Origin: Dendrolimus kikuchii | Lineage: Eukaryota > Arthropoda > Insecta > Lepidoptera > Lasiocampidae | Direction of reading: 5' to 3' | Assembly (NCBI GenBank): GCA_019925095.2 | Contig: CM034407.1 | Span: 62,001-126,000, forward strand | Length of the DNA stretch: 64,000 bases | Position numbers and translations under genes: made by a program | Notes under the pieces: generated by a model | Seen by the model: only the letters and a program-made list of their open reading frames with translations | Databases searched by the model: none | What the model was told of the DNA's origin: nothing | Part shown: positions 30,516-41,820 of the stretch, one piece after another | How positions within the stretch are numbered: position 1 is the first letter of the stretch | Layout of the letters: each line of letters begins with the position of its first letter

Positions 30516-30807
30516 CAGACACCCACAGAGCCAAGAAAATCACCGCACTACTGTCGTCACTCCCCTACTGGAGAAGGCAGTAATAAAGTGTTTTGTTTTC
30601 ATAGTAAATAATCCATTGAGCTGCTAAAGATAACTTTTGATTTCATATATTTGCTAAATAACTGTAATCTTTCAGTGTAAACGCACGGTGATTATTTCCC
30701 AATACTCACCATTTGCTTCGTGACCTTAAGAAAAATATACTTTCCATGACGTCGAAGGCTGTAGGCAGTAACAGTGTCAGCCGAAATATGTTTTTCCTGT
30801 CTTAAAT

Positions 30808-31975
30808 GTGATCCTTCTAATCATTACACACATTCTTAATCACTCCTTAATACATAGTGTCTTTCCTAGTAGGTGGAAAGAAGTACAAATACAAATTGGT
30901 ACCTTTCTTTTTAAAGTACTGGAGCGTCTTGTACAAAACCAGCTCAGCATCAGCTCTGGCTTTAGACCTGGGCGCAGCACTGTCACTGCCTTAATGAAAA
31001 TTACTGATGACATGAAACTTGCCGCGGAACTAACAACGCGACACTTGTGAAAACAACTAAGTTAATACCGCACAAAAGGCAATGTGGCGGTTCTCACTTT
31101 ACTGAACTTCAGCAATGCCTTTAATACGGTGGATTTAAACATTCATTGTACAATTTGTACACTTGTTCTTGCTTGTTGTGGTGGAGGCAGGCAGTTGTTG
31201 TAGGAGTGCTGGTGCTTTCTTGTAGTAGAAAATACACCTTGTTGCTTTCAGGGATTTATTCTGGTAGTACTTGGGCTTGGATGCTGATCCCTGGCTTCAA
31301 CTTAGTGGTAGTTGAAGTCGTATGTTACGACTTGATTGCAACTTGTTAGCAACTCAACCGCAAAGTATTTATGAGCATTATTTATACTAATGTTATAATA
31401 TTAAAGTAGCCTAAAGTAGGCCGCAGCGTCAGCAAAACGCTGTAGGTTGAACCGTACATTCATATAGACATTTAATATTCTGCTTGCAATGCTTTGCTCT
31501 CTTAACATATCTCCAACGGTGATTGATTGGTTTCGACTTACCTGTATGGTCGCCGGCAGCGTATCGGAGTTGATGAGACAGCCTCATCTTGGTGTGGGCT
31601 GTTGGCGTGGCTCAAGGTGGCGTCTTATCTCCTCTACTTTTCTCGATTTTTATCAATTCTATCTCGAACAACTTTAGAGTTCCTAACACCTTTACGCAGA
31701 TGATATCCAAATTTACAGTAGCGCACCCATTCATACTTTGTCAGATGCGATATTTATGAATATCTGACTGGAGTAGGAATCATGGATAAAGTGTTAACCC
31801 TAGCAAAACTCAAACCATCACCATTGGGATTAATAAAATGATTTCCAGGGTTAACTGGTCTTTGTTGCCACCAGTCATGTTTGGTGGGGCTGAGATCCCC
31901 AGCAATATGCAAGTAAAAAATATAATGCAGTAAAAAATCTAGGAATTTATTTAGACAAATCACTAACCTGGGGCC
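30808..31975 (+). pseudogene. Decayed LINE reverse transcriptase, interrupted by an insertion
   Basis: Fragments in shifting frames of a jockey/CR1-type RT: FPSRWKEVQI, KVLERLVQNQL, SGFRPGRSTVTAL, LLNFSNAFNTVDLN, then after an insertion SLNISPTVIDWFR, YADDIQIYSSAP (the F/YADD catalytic box, near 31695), NPSKTQTITIG and KNLGIYLDKSLTW (about 31930-31970). Stops and frameshifts make it non-functional. It is a different and older family than the LINE at 33836-38275. Confidence 0.75.
31147..31455. mobile_element. 309-bp insertion in the LINE RT, flanked by an 8-bp duplication
   Basis: ACATTCAT occurs at 31139-31146 and 31456-31463, exactly where the RT reading frame is interrupted and resumes. 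I see no clear terminal inverted repeats, so the class is unknown. Confidence 0.5.
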
Positions 31976-32640
31976 CTCAGTTATAAAAAAATAAAATAAG
32001 TCGGTAATCAGAAAATGTTTGCTTCTCTATAAAGCAAAACAAATCTGAAAGTAAAAATAATTTTGTTTTAGTAATATAGTTTATTAATTATGTTAAAAAC
32101 GAGTTCAGAAAATATTTTACAGTTATATTCACATCATAAACGTTAGAGATATACGTTTGAGCTATAATTTTGCCAGATATTACTGCATTTTCATGATTCC
32201 TGTTTCTTCTACTTCTAAGATATGCCCAGACTCGAAGAGTTTGGCTTTTTGACCTATTCTGGCCACGAAGGCGATAATTGTTAATCGCCCGGAACCCATA
32301 ATATATAATTTGAATCATAATAAAAACGATTTAATTACAATGTAAACATTGGTGGCAACACGACCACAGATCTAGTTTCTATTTTATACCACACTGTGGC
32401 TCTCGTGTCGATTTTTTGCTGCCACCTATAGTTTGTGCACGTTCCCTATAGGCTAAATTGGGAGTGAATGAAATAAAATATTGCATATTTCTCTCTATTT
32501 CACACACCAATTGTGAAAATGAAACAGCAGTGTCTAGGTATGCTGTTGCCATTTTAACACGGTTTCTATGAGAATTCTTGTTCTGAACATATACCTATCG
32601 TTTCCCGACAGCATTCAAAATTGCACCATTTGTAAGTAAG
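31976..32640. other. Intergenic AT-rich sequence
   Basis: No coding or RNA signal convinces me here. It separates two LINE remnants. Confidence 0.5.
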
Positions 32641-33854
32641 TAAGTATAATGAGACCACTCTGCGGGCTTTAGAAGAAAAACATCCACATTCAGATGCAGC
32701 TCTAGGCTCCAGCTTAGTATGTCTGGAAGAAAGCCTAGTTGCAGCACCAAAATCGGTTTTTACATCTGTTATGTCTTTCAGAAGTGGTTCAGCCGGTGGG
32801 CTTGATGGCTTGATCCCCCAACACCTAAAGGATTTGTTGGGAGGAAGTACAGGCACAGCTGGCGAGACTCTTCTGAAAGACATAACAGACCTAATTAACC
32901 TAATGCTTTCAGGTGCAGTAAGTAACGACGTTGTTCCAACTTTATACGGTGCCAATCTATGTGCCCTAAATAAAAAAGACGGAGGCATACGCCCTATAGC
33001 AGTCGGTACTACATACCGCCGCCTTGCCGCCAAGATATGCTGTCGGGAGATAGCGGATTTAAGCTCATCCTATTTTGCAACACGCCAATTAGGCTTTGGC
33101 GTAAAGGGCGGCTGCGAGGCGGCGGTACATTCACTTCGAACCTTTGCGTCCAGAGACTGTTGCCAAGCTCTTCTGAAGGTGGATGTAAAAAACGCTTTTA
33201 ACTCGGTCAACAGGGCCACCTTGCTGGCTCAAGTGCGTGATAAGTCCCCAAGAATTTTCAATTTTATCCACCAATGCTACTGTGATAAATCAATTTTAAT
33301 GTACCAAAATCATAAAGTTTTTTCAGAAACCGGTTGCCAGCAGGGGGACCCCCTTGGGCCGGCCATATTTTCACTCGCCATTCATCCCATTATAGAGAAA
33401 TTAAATTCTAAATTCAACGTATGGTACCTCGACGACGGCACCCTTGGAGGAGACATTGATACTCTTAAAAAAGATATACAATATTTAATTTACGAGTTTG
33501 ATAAAATTGGTTTAGAGCTAAATTATTCAAAATGTGAGATATATTTCAGTGACAAAGTGCCAAATATCCATAATATTATATCAGATTTTCAAAGTTTGGG
33601 ACTAAATTTTAAAATTGTTGACAAAAATAGCCTCAGCCTCCTTGGGTGCCCCGTTTTTGAGGAGTCTTTTTCTACTTTCGTTAGTAACAAAATTCAAAAT
33701 TTCCAGTCAAAGATAGAAAACCTAAAAAGTATAAGTCTACATAGCCCATATTATATTATTCGGTACTGTATTTTTACGCCAAATTTTATATATATTTTGA
33801 GATGCTGTCCTATATGGCAAAACCAAAATATTTTAGTCTCCACCTACTTCATGT

Positions 33855-34670
33855 GTGGCCACGTCAATTGCTCAGCCAACCTCTGAAGAAGTACAGGTTC
33901 GTTACTCCCCATCGTCTCCTATAAGAGGTGAGAGTGAATATGGAGTTTTACGCCGTGAACTCGCCGAGTATATGAATGAAATTCGTAATGAAATGGCTGA
34001 GTTTCGTTCTTCTTTAGCTGGTATAGTATTACGGCTTGATGGACTAGAGCAAAGAATTAGCTCGGTTGAGCAGCGAGAAACAACTTCTGCAATAAAGCAA
34101 GTAGCGGAAATGGAAAATGTGGTGGCCCAGCTTAAACTAGAGCTAAATGATCGAGACCAGGAAGCACTGCTAACGGATTTAGATATTGGTTGCCTTCCTG
34201 AAGAAAATGGTGAAAATATCACACATATCGTTATGGTTCTAGGGTCAAAACTGGGTGTCAAGCTTGAAACCCACGATATTGTATATGCAGAACGTGTAGG
34301 TACGAAACACTCGAGTATTGCGACTGGTAGCGCAGATGTGGGGGTGCGGCCCCGCAGGGTCGTCGTGAGGCTGGCGCGCCGTCATCTGCGAGATGAGTTA
34401 CTGCAGGCTGCTCGGGTACGTCGTAATATTACGACTTTGGATATGGGACTCGGTGGTCTTACACAACGGCTATATATAAACGAAAGGCTTACACATGCGA
34501 ACCGCTTGCTTTTTCACCGCGTCCGGCAAGAGTGTCGTAAGCGCCACTGGCGATTCTCCTGGACCAAGAGAGGGCGCATTTATGCCCGGCAGGGGGAAGG
34601 AATGCAAGCGCACTCAATTAGATCTGACTCCGATCTTTTACGTGTTTTTAATATCAGTACTATTCGATAA
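33855..34670 (+). CDS. LINE ORF1: coiled coil plus FP-type C-terminal domain (5'-truncated)
   Basis: Open frame with no ATG until about residue 38 (near 33966), consistent with 5' truncation of the element. Residues about 25-100 form a coiled coil (RRELAEYMNEIRNEMAEF onward). The C-terminal half has the pattern RRVVVRLARRHLRDELL... RLYINERLT... W.FSW..RGRIYAR. This is the domain seen in ORF1 of many lepidopteran LINEs and related in layout to baculovirus FP-type proteins. The likely role is RNA binding and chaperone activity for the element. It is followed by a 362-bp spacer before ORF2. Confidence 0.65.
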   Translation: MATSIAQPTSEEVQVRYSPSSPIRGESEYGVLRRELAEYMNEIRNEMAEFRSSLAGIVLRLDGLEQRISSVEQRETTSAIKQVAEMENVVAQLKLELNDRDQEALLTDLDIGCLPEENGENITHIVMVLGSKLGVKLETHDIVYAERVGTKHSSIATGSADVGVRPRRVVVRLARRHLRDELLQAARVRRNITTLDMGLGGLTQRLYINERLTHANRLLFHRVRQECRKRHWRFSWTKRGRIYARQGEGMQAHSIRSDSDLLRVFNISTIR

Positions 34671-35032
34671 GACTGTTAATTTTTGTTACATATTCATTAG
34701 GATAAGATTTTTTCTTTTTTCGTGTTTGTATATGTATTTGAACATTACATTATTGTACTTAAGCATAACTTGTATAAGTCACGTAGAAAAATACCTGCTT
34801 AAATTCTTTCAATGGACGGTAATTGCAAATATTTATAGCTTGTTTTCTTATTTCCTAGTAACTATTCTATATTTACACATATTTATATATATATACTTAT
34901 TTTTACGTAGTAAGTTTATTATTTATATGTTTATTAACTTGATCAATAGCTACTGTTTTATAAGCAATACAGGATTTCATATAGAAGAATATCAATATTG
35001 TCCTAAAGTTAGTATTCATTTAAAACCTTTAA

Positions 35033-37888
35033 ATGATTAATAAACAGTTAACTGTTGGTTTGTTTAACGCTGGTTCTCTGGGTACCAATCATGATAATTT
35101 TATAGTGTCAGTTATGCGTCATGACATTGATGTGCTCGCTATAAATGAGACTTGGCTAAGAGAAGGAGAAGAGGGCCGTGCTCCTGCCCTTCCAGGTTAC
35201 AAACTGCGACACATCCCGCGACCACGGGAAATTCGCTCACGTGGAGGAGGTGTTGGTTTTTACGTCAAACGGGATATTAACGTGCGTACTTGGCCACATC
35301 CTGTGAATCCGTTGCACAAATCGGTTGAACAAATGTGGATAACCGTGACTCTTAATGGAAAGAAGTTGTTGATCGGCACAGCATATCGTCCTCCGTGGTT
35401 GGACGTCGATTTATTTCTTGATTGTATTTCAGATTCAATTAACTATAATTCTAATTATGATAATATAATTTTATTAGGGGATTTTAATATTAATGTAGAT
35501 AATAATAAAGATGTAAAAACAGAAAAATTAACAACCTTTTTAATGTGTAATAATCTTTTGCAAATAATACCTTCTTGTACTCATTTTACTCCGACATCTC
35601 AAACCCTAATTGATGTTGTTTGTACGGATTTACGTGCAAAAAACATAAATCTAGAGCCAGTAGGATCTCTCTACGGTCATTACCTTATAGTTTGTAAGTT
35701 TAATATTAAAAAAGAAAAACCCCTGTGTCGTACTATTTTATGTCGCCCATTAAAAAATATTTGTCAGGAAAACTTCAAAAATGACTTAATGTCTCTAAGA
35801 TGGGACGTTATAGAGACACTTGGTGACATTAACGAGATGGTTAATGTTTTCAACCAGAGTGTCGTAGCACTATTTGACTTCCATGCGCCAGTGAAATCTA
35901 TTACAATTAAAAATCACTCGCTTCCATGGCTTACAGACACCATTAAAATCATGATGAGGATGCGTGATAAGGCCGCAGTAGGTTATCATCGAACTCGTGC
36001 GCAAAGTAAAAAGGAATACTACAAAAGCTTAAAATTATTGGTCAATCGTGCACTTTTCTTTGAAAAATCAGCTTTTTTTAAATACAACATTGAAAATAAA
36101 ATTCATCATCCAAAAACTTTATGGAATAATCTTAGAGATACGCTTTTGCCCAAAAATAATATGGAACTACCACCTCACTTTAACGATCCCGATGGTATTA
36201 ACAACAGTTTTCTAAATATAGCGGGCACTGCTGCTGTTAGTATGTCTTTGTTAACTTACTATGCGTACCACAAATTTAGCGATTCAACGTTCCATATTAA
36301 AAACGTTAACCCGGACGCAGTGTACAAAATTATCGGTAGCTTAAAATCTAATGCAGAAGGCTGTGATCTCATAAGTTTGCATATGTTTTTGATGACTCTT
36401 CCTCACAGCCTTAATGCAGTTACGGCCATTATAAATTTATCTATCAGTTCATCAACCTTTCCTGACTCTTGGAAAACCGCTATAGTTCGTCCTTTACCAA
36501 AAATTTCTAATCCATCAGATCTAAAAGACCTTAGGCCTATAAGCATTTTACCTTGTATGTCGAAAATCTTAGAGAAAGTTGTAAGTACCCAGGTGACAGA
36601 ATACCTTGAAAAAAATAACATACTTCCTGATCTACAGTCGGGATTTAGGAAGGGACGTAGCACTGCAACAGCTTTATTAGATGTTACAGATAACATACTC
36701 TGTGCCCAAGATAAAGGATTGTGTACAATCCTGGTATTACTTGATTTTTCCCGGGCATTTGACTCCATCGATATTAATCTACTCATTTCTAAATTAGACT
36801 ACTATGGGTTTGATAGAAACGCAGTTCAATGGTTCCATAGCTATCTTAGTCGACGTTGTCAGTATGTAAAATTAAATAGTAACAATGGCTTATGTCATTC
36901 GTCTGAAAAGTTGCAGGTGTATAAAGGAGTACCTCAAGGATCTATACTGGGCCCAATTCTTTTTATTTTATACTCAGCTGATATTCAAGACCATATAAAA
37001 CATTGTAAATATCACTTTTATGCCGATGATACACAAATATATATATCCTGCAAGCCATCTGATATTGACATTGCAATATCTAAACTAAATGAGGATCTTA
37101 GTCGGATAGCCAGTTGGTCTCAAAATAATTCGTTACTATTAAACCCAACTAAAACTAAATATATCTTATTTGGTACGAAATTTCAACTTTCAGCTCTTAT
37201 GCCAACAATAAAAATCTCGCTAATGGATAAGCCAATCGAGCGAGTTTATAGTGCACGAAATTTGGGCTTGGAAATAGACAGTGAGCTGAGATTTGAAAAG
37301 CATGTGGCTAATTCAGTAAAGAATTGCTTTTACAAACTTAGAGTTCTGTACAAGATGAGGCCTTACTTGTCTGAACAATTGCGTGTTCAGTTAGTGGAAT
37401 CCCTGGTTTTAGCTCGACTAAATTATGCTGACGTCGTTTTTGGCCCACGCTTGCTAACTAAAACTCAGCGGCTCATTCAGCGAGTTCAGAATGCTTGTGC
37501 TCGATTCTGCTACGATATTCCATTAAGAGGTCATGTAACACCATATTTGAATAAGCATTCAATTATGAAAATGCTCCACCTAGCGTGTCTTCTCTTCGGG
37601 GTCATTAAACACAAAACCCCACATTATTTATATGCAAAGCTCTCCTGGGTATCAAGCCGTAGAATGGTCAGTTCTAGGACATGTGCGATACAACTTGCTT
37701 CGCAACGCCATTTTACGGCTGGCTTTCGCGGGAGTTTTCGTTACGCAGCATCAAGGTGCTGGAATAATATTCCACCACCCATTAGAAATCTACAAAATAT
37801 TAATGGGTTCAGAACTCAATTAAAGATATTTTTAAAAGAGCACCAGCTTTCACAACACCACCTAAAACTTGACACAAGTGGTATTTAA
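35033..37888 (+). CDS. LINE ORF2: APE endonuclease and reverse transcriptase (951 aa)
   Basis: Uninterrupted ORF2. The N-terminal APE-type endonuclease spans about 1-225 (FNAGSLG, INETWL, RGGGVGFYVK, GTAYRPPW, LLGDFNIN). Its last motif, usually SDH, reads YGH (GSLYGHYLIV), so the usual aspartate is missing and nicking activity is doubtful. RT spans about 440-720 (LRPISILPCMSKILEKVV, SGFRKGRSTATALL, LLDFSRAFDSID, GVPQGSILGPILF, YADDTQIY). The C-terminal thumb/tail runs to 951 (RLIQRVQNACARF). Layout fits the CR1/Daphne group. The intact frame suggests recent insertion. Confidence 0.85.
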   Translation: MINKQLTVGLFNAGSLGTNHDNFIVSVMRHDIDVLAINETWLREGEEGRAPALPGYKLRHIPRPREIRSRGGGVGFYVKRDINVRTWPHPVNPLHKSVEQMWITVTLNGKKLLIGTAYRPPWLDVDLFLDCISDSINYNSNYDNIILLGDFNINVDNNKDVKTEKLTTFLMCNNLLQIIPSCTHFTPTSQTLIDVVCTDLRAKNINLEPVGSLYGHYLIVCKFNIKKEKPLCRTILCRPLKNICQENFKNDLMSLRWDVIETLGDINEMVNVFNQSVVALFDFHAPVKSITIKNHSLPWLTDTIKIMMRMRDKAAVGYHRTRAQSKKEYYKSLKLLVNRALFFEKSAFFKYNIENKIHHPKTLWNNLRDTLLPKNNMELPPHFNDPDGINNSFLNIAGTAAVSMSLLTYYAYHKFSDSTFHIKNVNPDAVYKIIGSLKSNAEGCDLISLHMFLMTLPHSLNAVTAIINLSISSSTFPDSWKTAIVRPLPKISNPSDLKDLRPISILPCMSKILEKVVSTQVTEYLEKNNILPDLQSGFRKGRSTATALLDVTDNILCAQDKGLCTILVLLDFSRAFDSIDINLLISKLDYYGFDRNAVQWFHSYLSRRCQYVKLNSNNGLCHSSEKLQVYKGVPQGSILGPILFILYSADIQDHIKHCKYHFYADDTQIYISCKPSDIDIAISKLNEDLSRIASWSQNNSLLLNPTKTKYILFGTKFQLSALMPTIKISLMDKPIERVYSARNLGLEIDSELRFEKHVANSVKNCFYKLRVLYKMRPYLSEQLRVQLVESLVLARLNYADVVFGPRLLTKTQRLIQRVQNACARFCYDIPLRGHVTPYLNKHSIMKMLHLACLLFGVIKHKTPHYLYAKLSWVSSRRMVSSRTCAIQLASQRHFTAGFRGSFRYAASRCWNNIPPPIRNLQNINGFRTQLKIFLKEHQLSQHHLKLDTSGI

Positions 37889-39238
37889 TTTAATTGTTAA
37901 TTCGATTCTTTTAATTTATTTTTGCAATACATTATAAAACACTAATATATTTATTCGTTATTATTATTTTCCCTATTTCTTGTATATACTACGTATGTGT
38001 ATGTGTGTGTATGTATGTGTGTATGTATGTATGTATATATATATTATTTAGGATTCCCTTCATGCTTTGCAATGATGTAATGTCTGCCGTGACAGTGCCT
38101 TAAGGGCTCAGCGGAAGATCAGCGCTGGTTTTAAAAGACCAGCATTATGCTGAGTCTGATGCCCCTTTCAGGACAAGATTATGTTGTTAGTTTTAAATTT
38201 GTTAACAATTATACCTACACTACACCAATGTAATTTTTTCCTGAATAAAATGATTTTCTTTCTTTCTTTCTTTCTTTTTAAAAACTTTGGATAATGTTAT
38301 TCGGTACTCGCTCTCATCGATTTTCAACATTCCTTTTGATGACCGTACATGGACTCAAGCCTCCCTACCAATAAGGTATGGAGGTTTGGGTATACGCAAA
38401 ATTTCTGCAGAGAAATGCCTGGTCTGTGGTCTGCCCATATCAAAATTTACCCATAAATTTAAAGTCACAGAAGCTATGGGACGGCCCGCTTTGCTCATTG
38501 GTGCATAAAAATCTTTTGGATACGTGTGCCCATGAGACGGAGCGTGCTCGTCTCCTAGCTGTCTCGCGTTGGGAGTCTGGCTTGTGGCTGCAGGCACTCC
38601 CCTCGGCGAATTTGGGCACTTTTCTAGACGATAACGCGTTTAGAATAAGTGCTTGCATTCGCCTAGGGGCGGCCTGTGTTGTTCCACACCGCTGTCAGTG
38701 CGGAGATAAGGTCGAGCGCCTCGGTCACCATGGGTTATCGTGTAGCAGGAGTGCCGGCAGAATTTCACGTCATGCAACACTTAATGACATAATCCGTCGG
38801 GCTCTTGTCACCGCCGGGGTACCTGCCGTCCTAGAACCGAACGGCCTGTGCCGCGACGATGGCAGGAGACCCGATGGTATGTCATTGGTGCCCTGGAAGA
38901 TGGGTCGCCCCTTAGTATGGGACGCGTCTTGCGTCGATACTTTGGCAGCGTCCCATCTTCCAGCTACTAGCATGTCTGCCGGTACAGCTGCTGCACAACA
39001 GGAGGCCCTAAAACGCCGCAAATACTCAGCCATCGGAAATGGCTACATATTTGCGGCTTTTGGGGTCGAGACCCTGGGACCATGGGGGCCTGAGGCGCAC
39101 AAGCTTTATCGGGACATAGTCAAACGTCTGGTGGATGTCTCACGTGACCAAAAGACTGGTTTATACCTCGCACAGCGCATCAGCATAGAAGTAGTTTACA
39201 TTTTTTTAAAGACAGAGTACAGACAAACAATAGACTAA

Positions 39239-40188
39239 ATACAAAGTGACCACAGACAAGTAATAAAATAGTTTTAACAATTAACATTTACAAAAGTGTA
39301 GTAGTGTTTTTTTTTTGCATTCGATACTTGCATCCCTACAGGCTCGGCATGGCCGAACACCCATGGACCTCTATAATTCATACTTCAGTGCGAATACCAC
39401 ACTCGCATATGTCATGATCGGTCGGAGACAATTTATTTGATAAACGTTAGAAGTATTATTATGTATAAGTTTGCGAACCATATCGTGATGCAATTCGACG
39501 GCGGCGGCATTTAGTCTCGTACAAAAAAAAAAAAAGTACACCTGAATTAACGCATGTAATTAGAAACTGAGCACCTCTTGTGGAACAATTACATCTTCTA
39601 CAACATTTATACTAGCCCCGCTTGTTTGAGGAGTTGGAACTGGTTTTGCAACTTGCTTCTTGGTTTCTAAAAACAATTGTAGCTAACTACCCGTCTAATC
39701 ATGAAAAGGAGAGATATATAATATAATAACAACCCGTAAACGTCCCATAGCTGGGATCAGAAAAAAAAAACGGTTAAGGATAGATCCATAAATTTATCAT
39801 TACACCTGTCTTTTTCTATGACAGTGAAGAGTGGCCTGTACTTGAGTGAAACAGGCAAGACCTACGTGTCACGGAGATGAACTTTCGCAACCGCGGCAGT
39901 TTTCATGTCAGTGACATAACAGTCAAAATAAAAGAAAGTTTCCTCTGAAATGGCCGCGTTTAATAGAGACCAACTACTATGAGGAATATATATAAGGCCC
40001 AAAAATGGTGGCTTCAAGTTGTGAAGGTTAGTCTCAAAACAGGCGATGCCGAAGACTTCGCAAAGGGGAAAAAAAAAAAAAAACATGGCAATGAAACATC
40101 CATCATAGTAACTAAATCACATTTGTATTTCATACAGTTATATTTAAACTATTAAAATTATATACATCGGCTCATAAATGCAAAGCGA
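39239..40188. other. Intergenic region downstream of AIFM1
   Basis: Non-coding, with an A-run at 39524-39535 and another at 40070-40083. No promoter or RNA gene is evident. The right end is the 3' UTR side of AIFM1. Confidence 0.5.
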
Positions 40189-41745
40189 TCAGTCCTCCTC
40201 GTGCAGCGAGAACAGCTTGGCCACCTCGAACAGGTCGTCGAAGTCGCCGTGCGCGAGCACCGCGCGCGCCACGTGCATGCGGTTGAACAGGTTCCACAGC
40301 AGCACGCCCACCACGCGCCGCTCGCGCACGAAGAACACGACGCCGCGCTCGTAGCGGTGCCGCGCCGCCGCCTCCCCCGCCTCCCCCTGCGCCCCCACCT
40401 CCGCCCCCGCCGCCGCCGCCACAGCCACAGCCTCCGACGAGAACACGCCCACGGTGGGCAAGCGCGAGTCGACCAGGCCGATCGCCTCGTACCCGAGCAG
40501 CGGCCCGAGGTCGCTCCAGAACATGCTCTGGTGCGTGTATCGCTTGGGCGGGTGCAGCGCGGCCATGTTCTCGCCCGCGAGCCGCCCGGAGACCACCGCG
40601 TGGTCGTGGTGCTCGACGCGCCGCCGCCCCAACGCCACGTCGTAGAAGCAGGCCGCGTCGCCGGCGGCGAACACGTCGCTGCGCGCCTGCAGCTCCGCGT
40701 TCACCACCAGCCCGCCCAGCTCCGGGTGCGTCTCCAACCCGGAGGAGCGCGCGAGCTCCGAGTCCACCTCGCCGCCGACGCACTCCACCGCGAGGTCGGC
40801 CTCGAGCCGCTCGCCCGAAGCGAGTTGCAACGCGAGCCCCTCGCCCGAGGGCGAGCTCGCAAGCACCTCGGTCGCGGGCCGCAGCAGCACGCCCGCCTCG
40901 GCGAGCCGGCGCGCCGCCTCCGCGGCGAGGTACGGCGGCAGCACCGCCGCCATCGGCGCCTCCTCGCGGAACACCTGCACCACCTCGCGACCGGAGTCGC
41001 GCAGCCGCTCGGCGAGCGCGGCGCTCAGCTCGCACGCGAGGAAGCCCCCGCCGAGGACGAGCACGCGGCGCACGTGCGGCCGCTCGAGCGCCTCGGCGAG
41101 CAGCGCGGCGTCGCGCACCCCGCGCAGCGCGAGCGAGCGCCCGGCGGCGGCGGCGTCGCGCAGCGCCGGCGCGCGCCGCGCCCGCAGCCCCGTCGCAATC
41201 AGGCACTTGTCGTAGCGCACGAGCGCGCGCTCGTCGCCGGGCGCGCGCAGCTCCGCCTCGTGCTTGTCGGGGTCGATGCGCACGACGCGCCAGCCGCGCG
41301 CGATGCTCGCGGCCCCCCCGCTCCGCTCCAGCTCTTCGACCGGGGTGTAGAAGGAGGGGGGTTCGTAGGTGACGCTCCGGCGGCGACCGTTCCACTGGCG
41401 GAAGGCGAGGGCATCGAGGTCGTCCTCCAGGGCCGGCAACCGCGGCTCGCGCCACAGCTCCTTGCTCAGCGGCGGCCTCATGTACGGCAGCTGGGGCTCG
41501 TCGCCGACTATCAGCACCTGCGCCTCGGGCCTCGCGCTGCGGATGGCGCGCATCGCGGCGAAGGAAGCGGTCCCGCCGCCAACCAGCAGGAAGTGCACGT
41601 GGGCGGGGAACGCGGCGGCGTCGGCCGGGATGGCCGCGGGCCCGCGTCCCCGCCTCTCGTCGCCTTCTCGCACCGCAGCGGCCGCGTCGTCCTCCTTCGA
41701 TTTTGACGCTTTCTCATTCTCATTTAACTTTCGATAAAAATACAC
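40189..41745 (-). CDS. AIFM1: AIFM1, large terminal exon (apoptosis-inducing factor, mitochondrial)
   Basis: FAD/NADH oxidoreductase of the mitochondrial intermembrane space, needed for respiratory complex assembly (with CHCHD4) and for caspase-independent death. The exon begins after acceptor TTATGTTTCAG and encodes 518 residues: end of the membrane segment and linker (YFYRKLNENEKASKSK), FAD-binding LLVGGGTASFAAMRAIR, PYMRPPLSKELW, FRQWNGRRRSV, YDKCLIATG, NADH-binding VLVLGGGFLACELSAALAE, FAAGDAACFYDVALGRRRVE, HQSMFWSDLGPLLGYEAIG and C-terminal WNLFNRMHVAR...FEVAKLF. These match AIFM1 in order. It carries no intron over nearly the whole enzyme and has very high GC at third positions. Confidence 0.95.
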   Translation of the reverse strand: MYFYRKLNENEKASKSKEDDAAAAVREGDERRGRGPAAIPADAAAFPAHVHFLLVGGGTASFAAMRAIRSARPEAQVLIVGDEPQLPYMRPPLSKELWREPRLPALEDDLDALAFRQWNGRRRSVTYEPPSFYTPVEELERSGGAASIARGWRVVRIDPDKHEAELRAPGDERALVRYDKCLIATGLRARRAPALRDAAAAGRSLALRGVRDAALLAEALERPHVRRVLVLGGGFLACELSAALAERLRDSGREVVQVFREEAPMAAVLPPYLAAEAARRLAEAGVLLRPATEVLASSPSGEGLALQLASGERLEADLAVECVGGEVDSELARSSGLETHPELGGLVVNAELQARSDVFAAGDAACFYDVALGRRRVEHHDHAVVSGRLAGENMAALHPPKRYTHQSMFWSDLGPLLGYEAIGLVDSRLPTVGVFSSEAVAVAAAAGAEVGAQGEAGEAAARHRYERGVVFFVRERRVVGVLLWNLFNRMHVARAVLAHGDFDDLFEVAKLFSLHEED

Positions 41746-41820
41746 CTGAAACATAACAAGCCACGTAAAGCATGTGGATGAGGAGTGATAATAATGTTAA
41801 ATAGTAATAGGAGCCCTCAC

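Larger units (their letters stand above)
33836..38275 (+). mobile_element. CR1/Daphne-like LINE inserted into the older LINE
   Basis: About 4.4 kb with two ORFs and a (TTTC)n 3' tail. The flanking TTTTA at 33831-33835 and 38276-38280 is a probable target-site duplication. The host LINE frame is exactly restored across it. The left end lacks an ORF1 start codon, so the copy is probably 5'-truncated. The 3' UTR (37889-38275) has a TG/TA microsatellite (about 37998-38045) and an AATAAA near 38245. Confidence 0.8.
32653..39238 (+). pseudogene. LINE with RT, zinc knuckle and restriction-like-endonuclease-type tail, split by another LINE
   Basis: 5'-truncated ORF in two parts, 32653-33835 and 38276-39238. 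Part one has RT motifs GGIRPIAVGTTYRRLAAK, QLGFGVKGGCEAA, DVKNAFNSVNR, GCQQGDPLGPAIFS and WYLDDGTLGGD (catalytic YLDD). Part two resumes in the same frame across the insertion, then shifts frame near 38400-38480. It ends with a CQC..GHHGLSC knuckle followed by RRPDG...VWDAS, resembling the CCHC plus PD-D restriction-like endonuclease tail of R2-like LINEs, and a conserved helical C-terminus (EALKRRKYSAIG). The exact clade is not identified. It is inactive from truncation, frameshift and insertion. Confidence 0.7.

Noticed and set aside
40201..41706. 501-codon plus-strand ORF opposite AIFM1
   Set aside because: High GC leaves few stops. The opposite strand is clearly AIFM1, and this product is His/Arg/Pro low-complexity.
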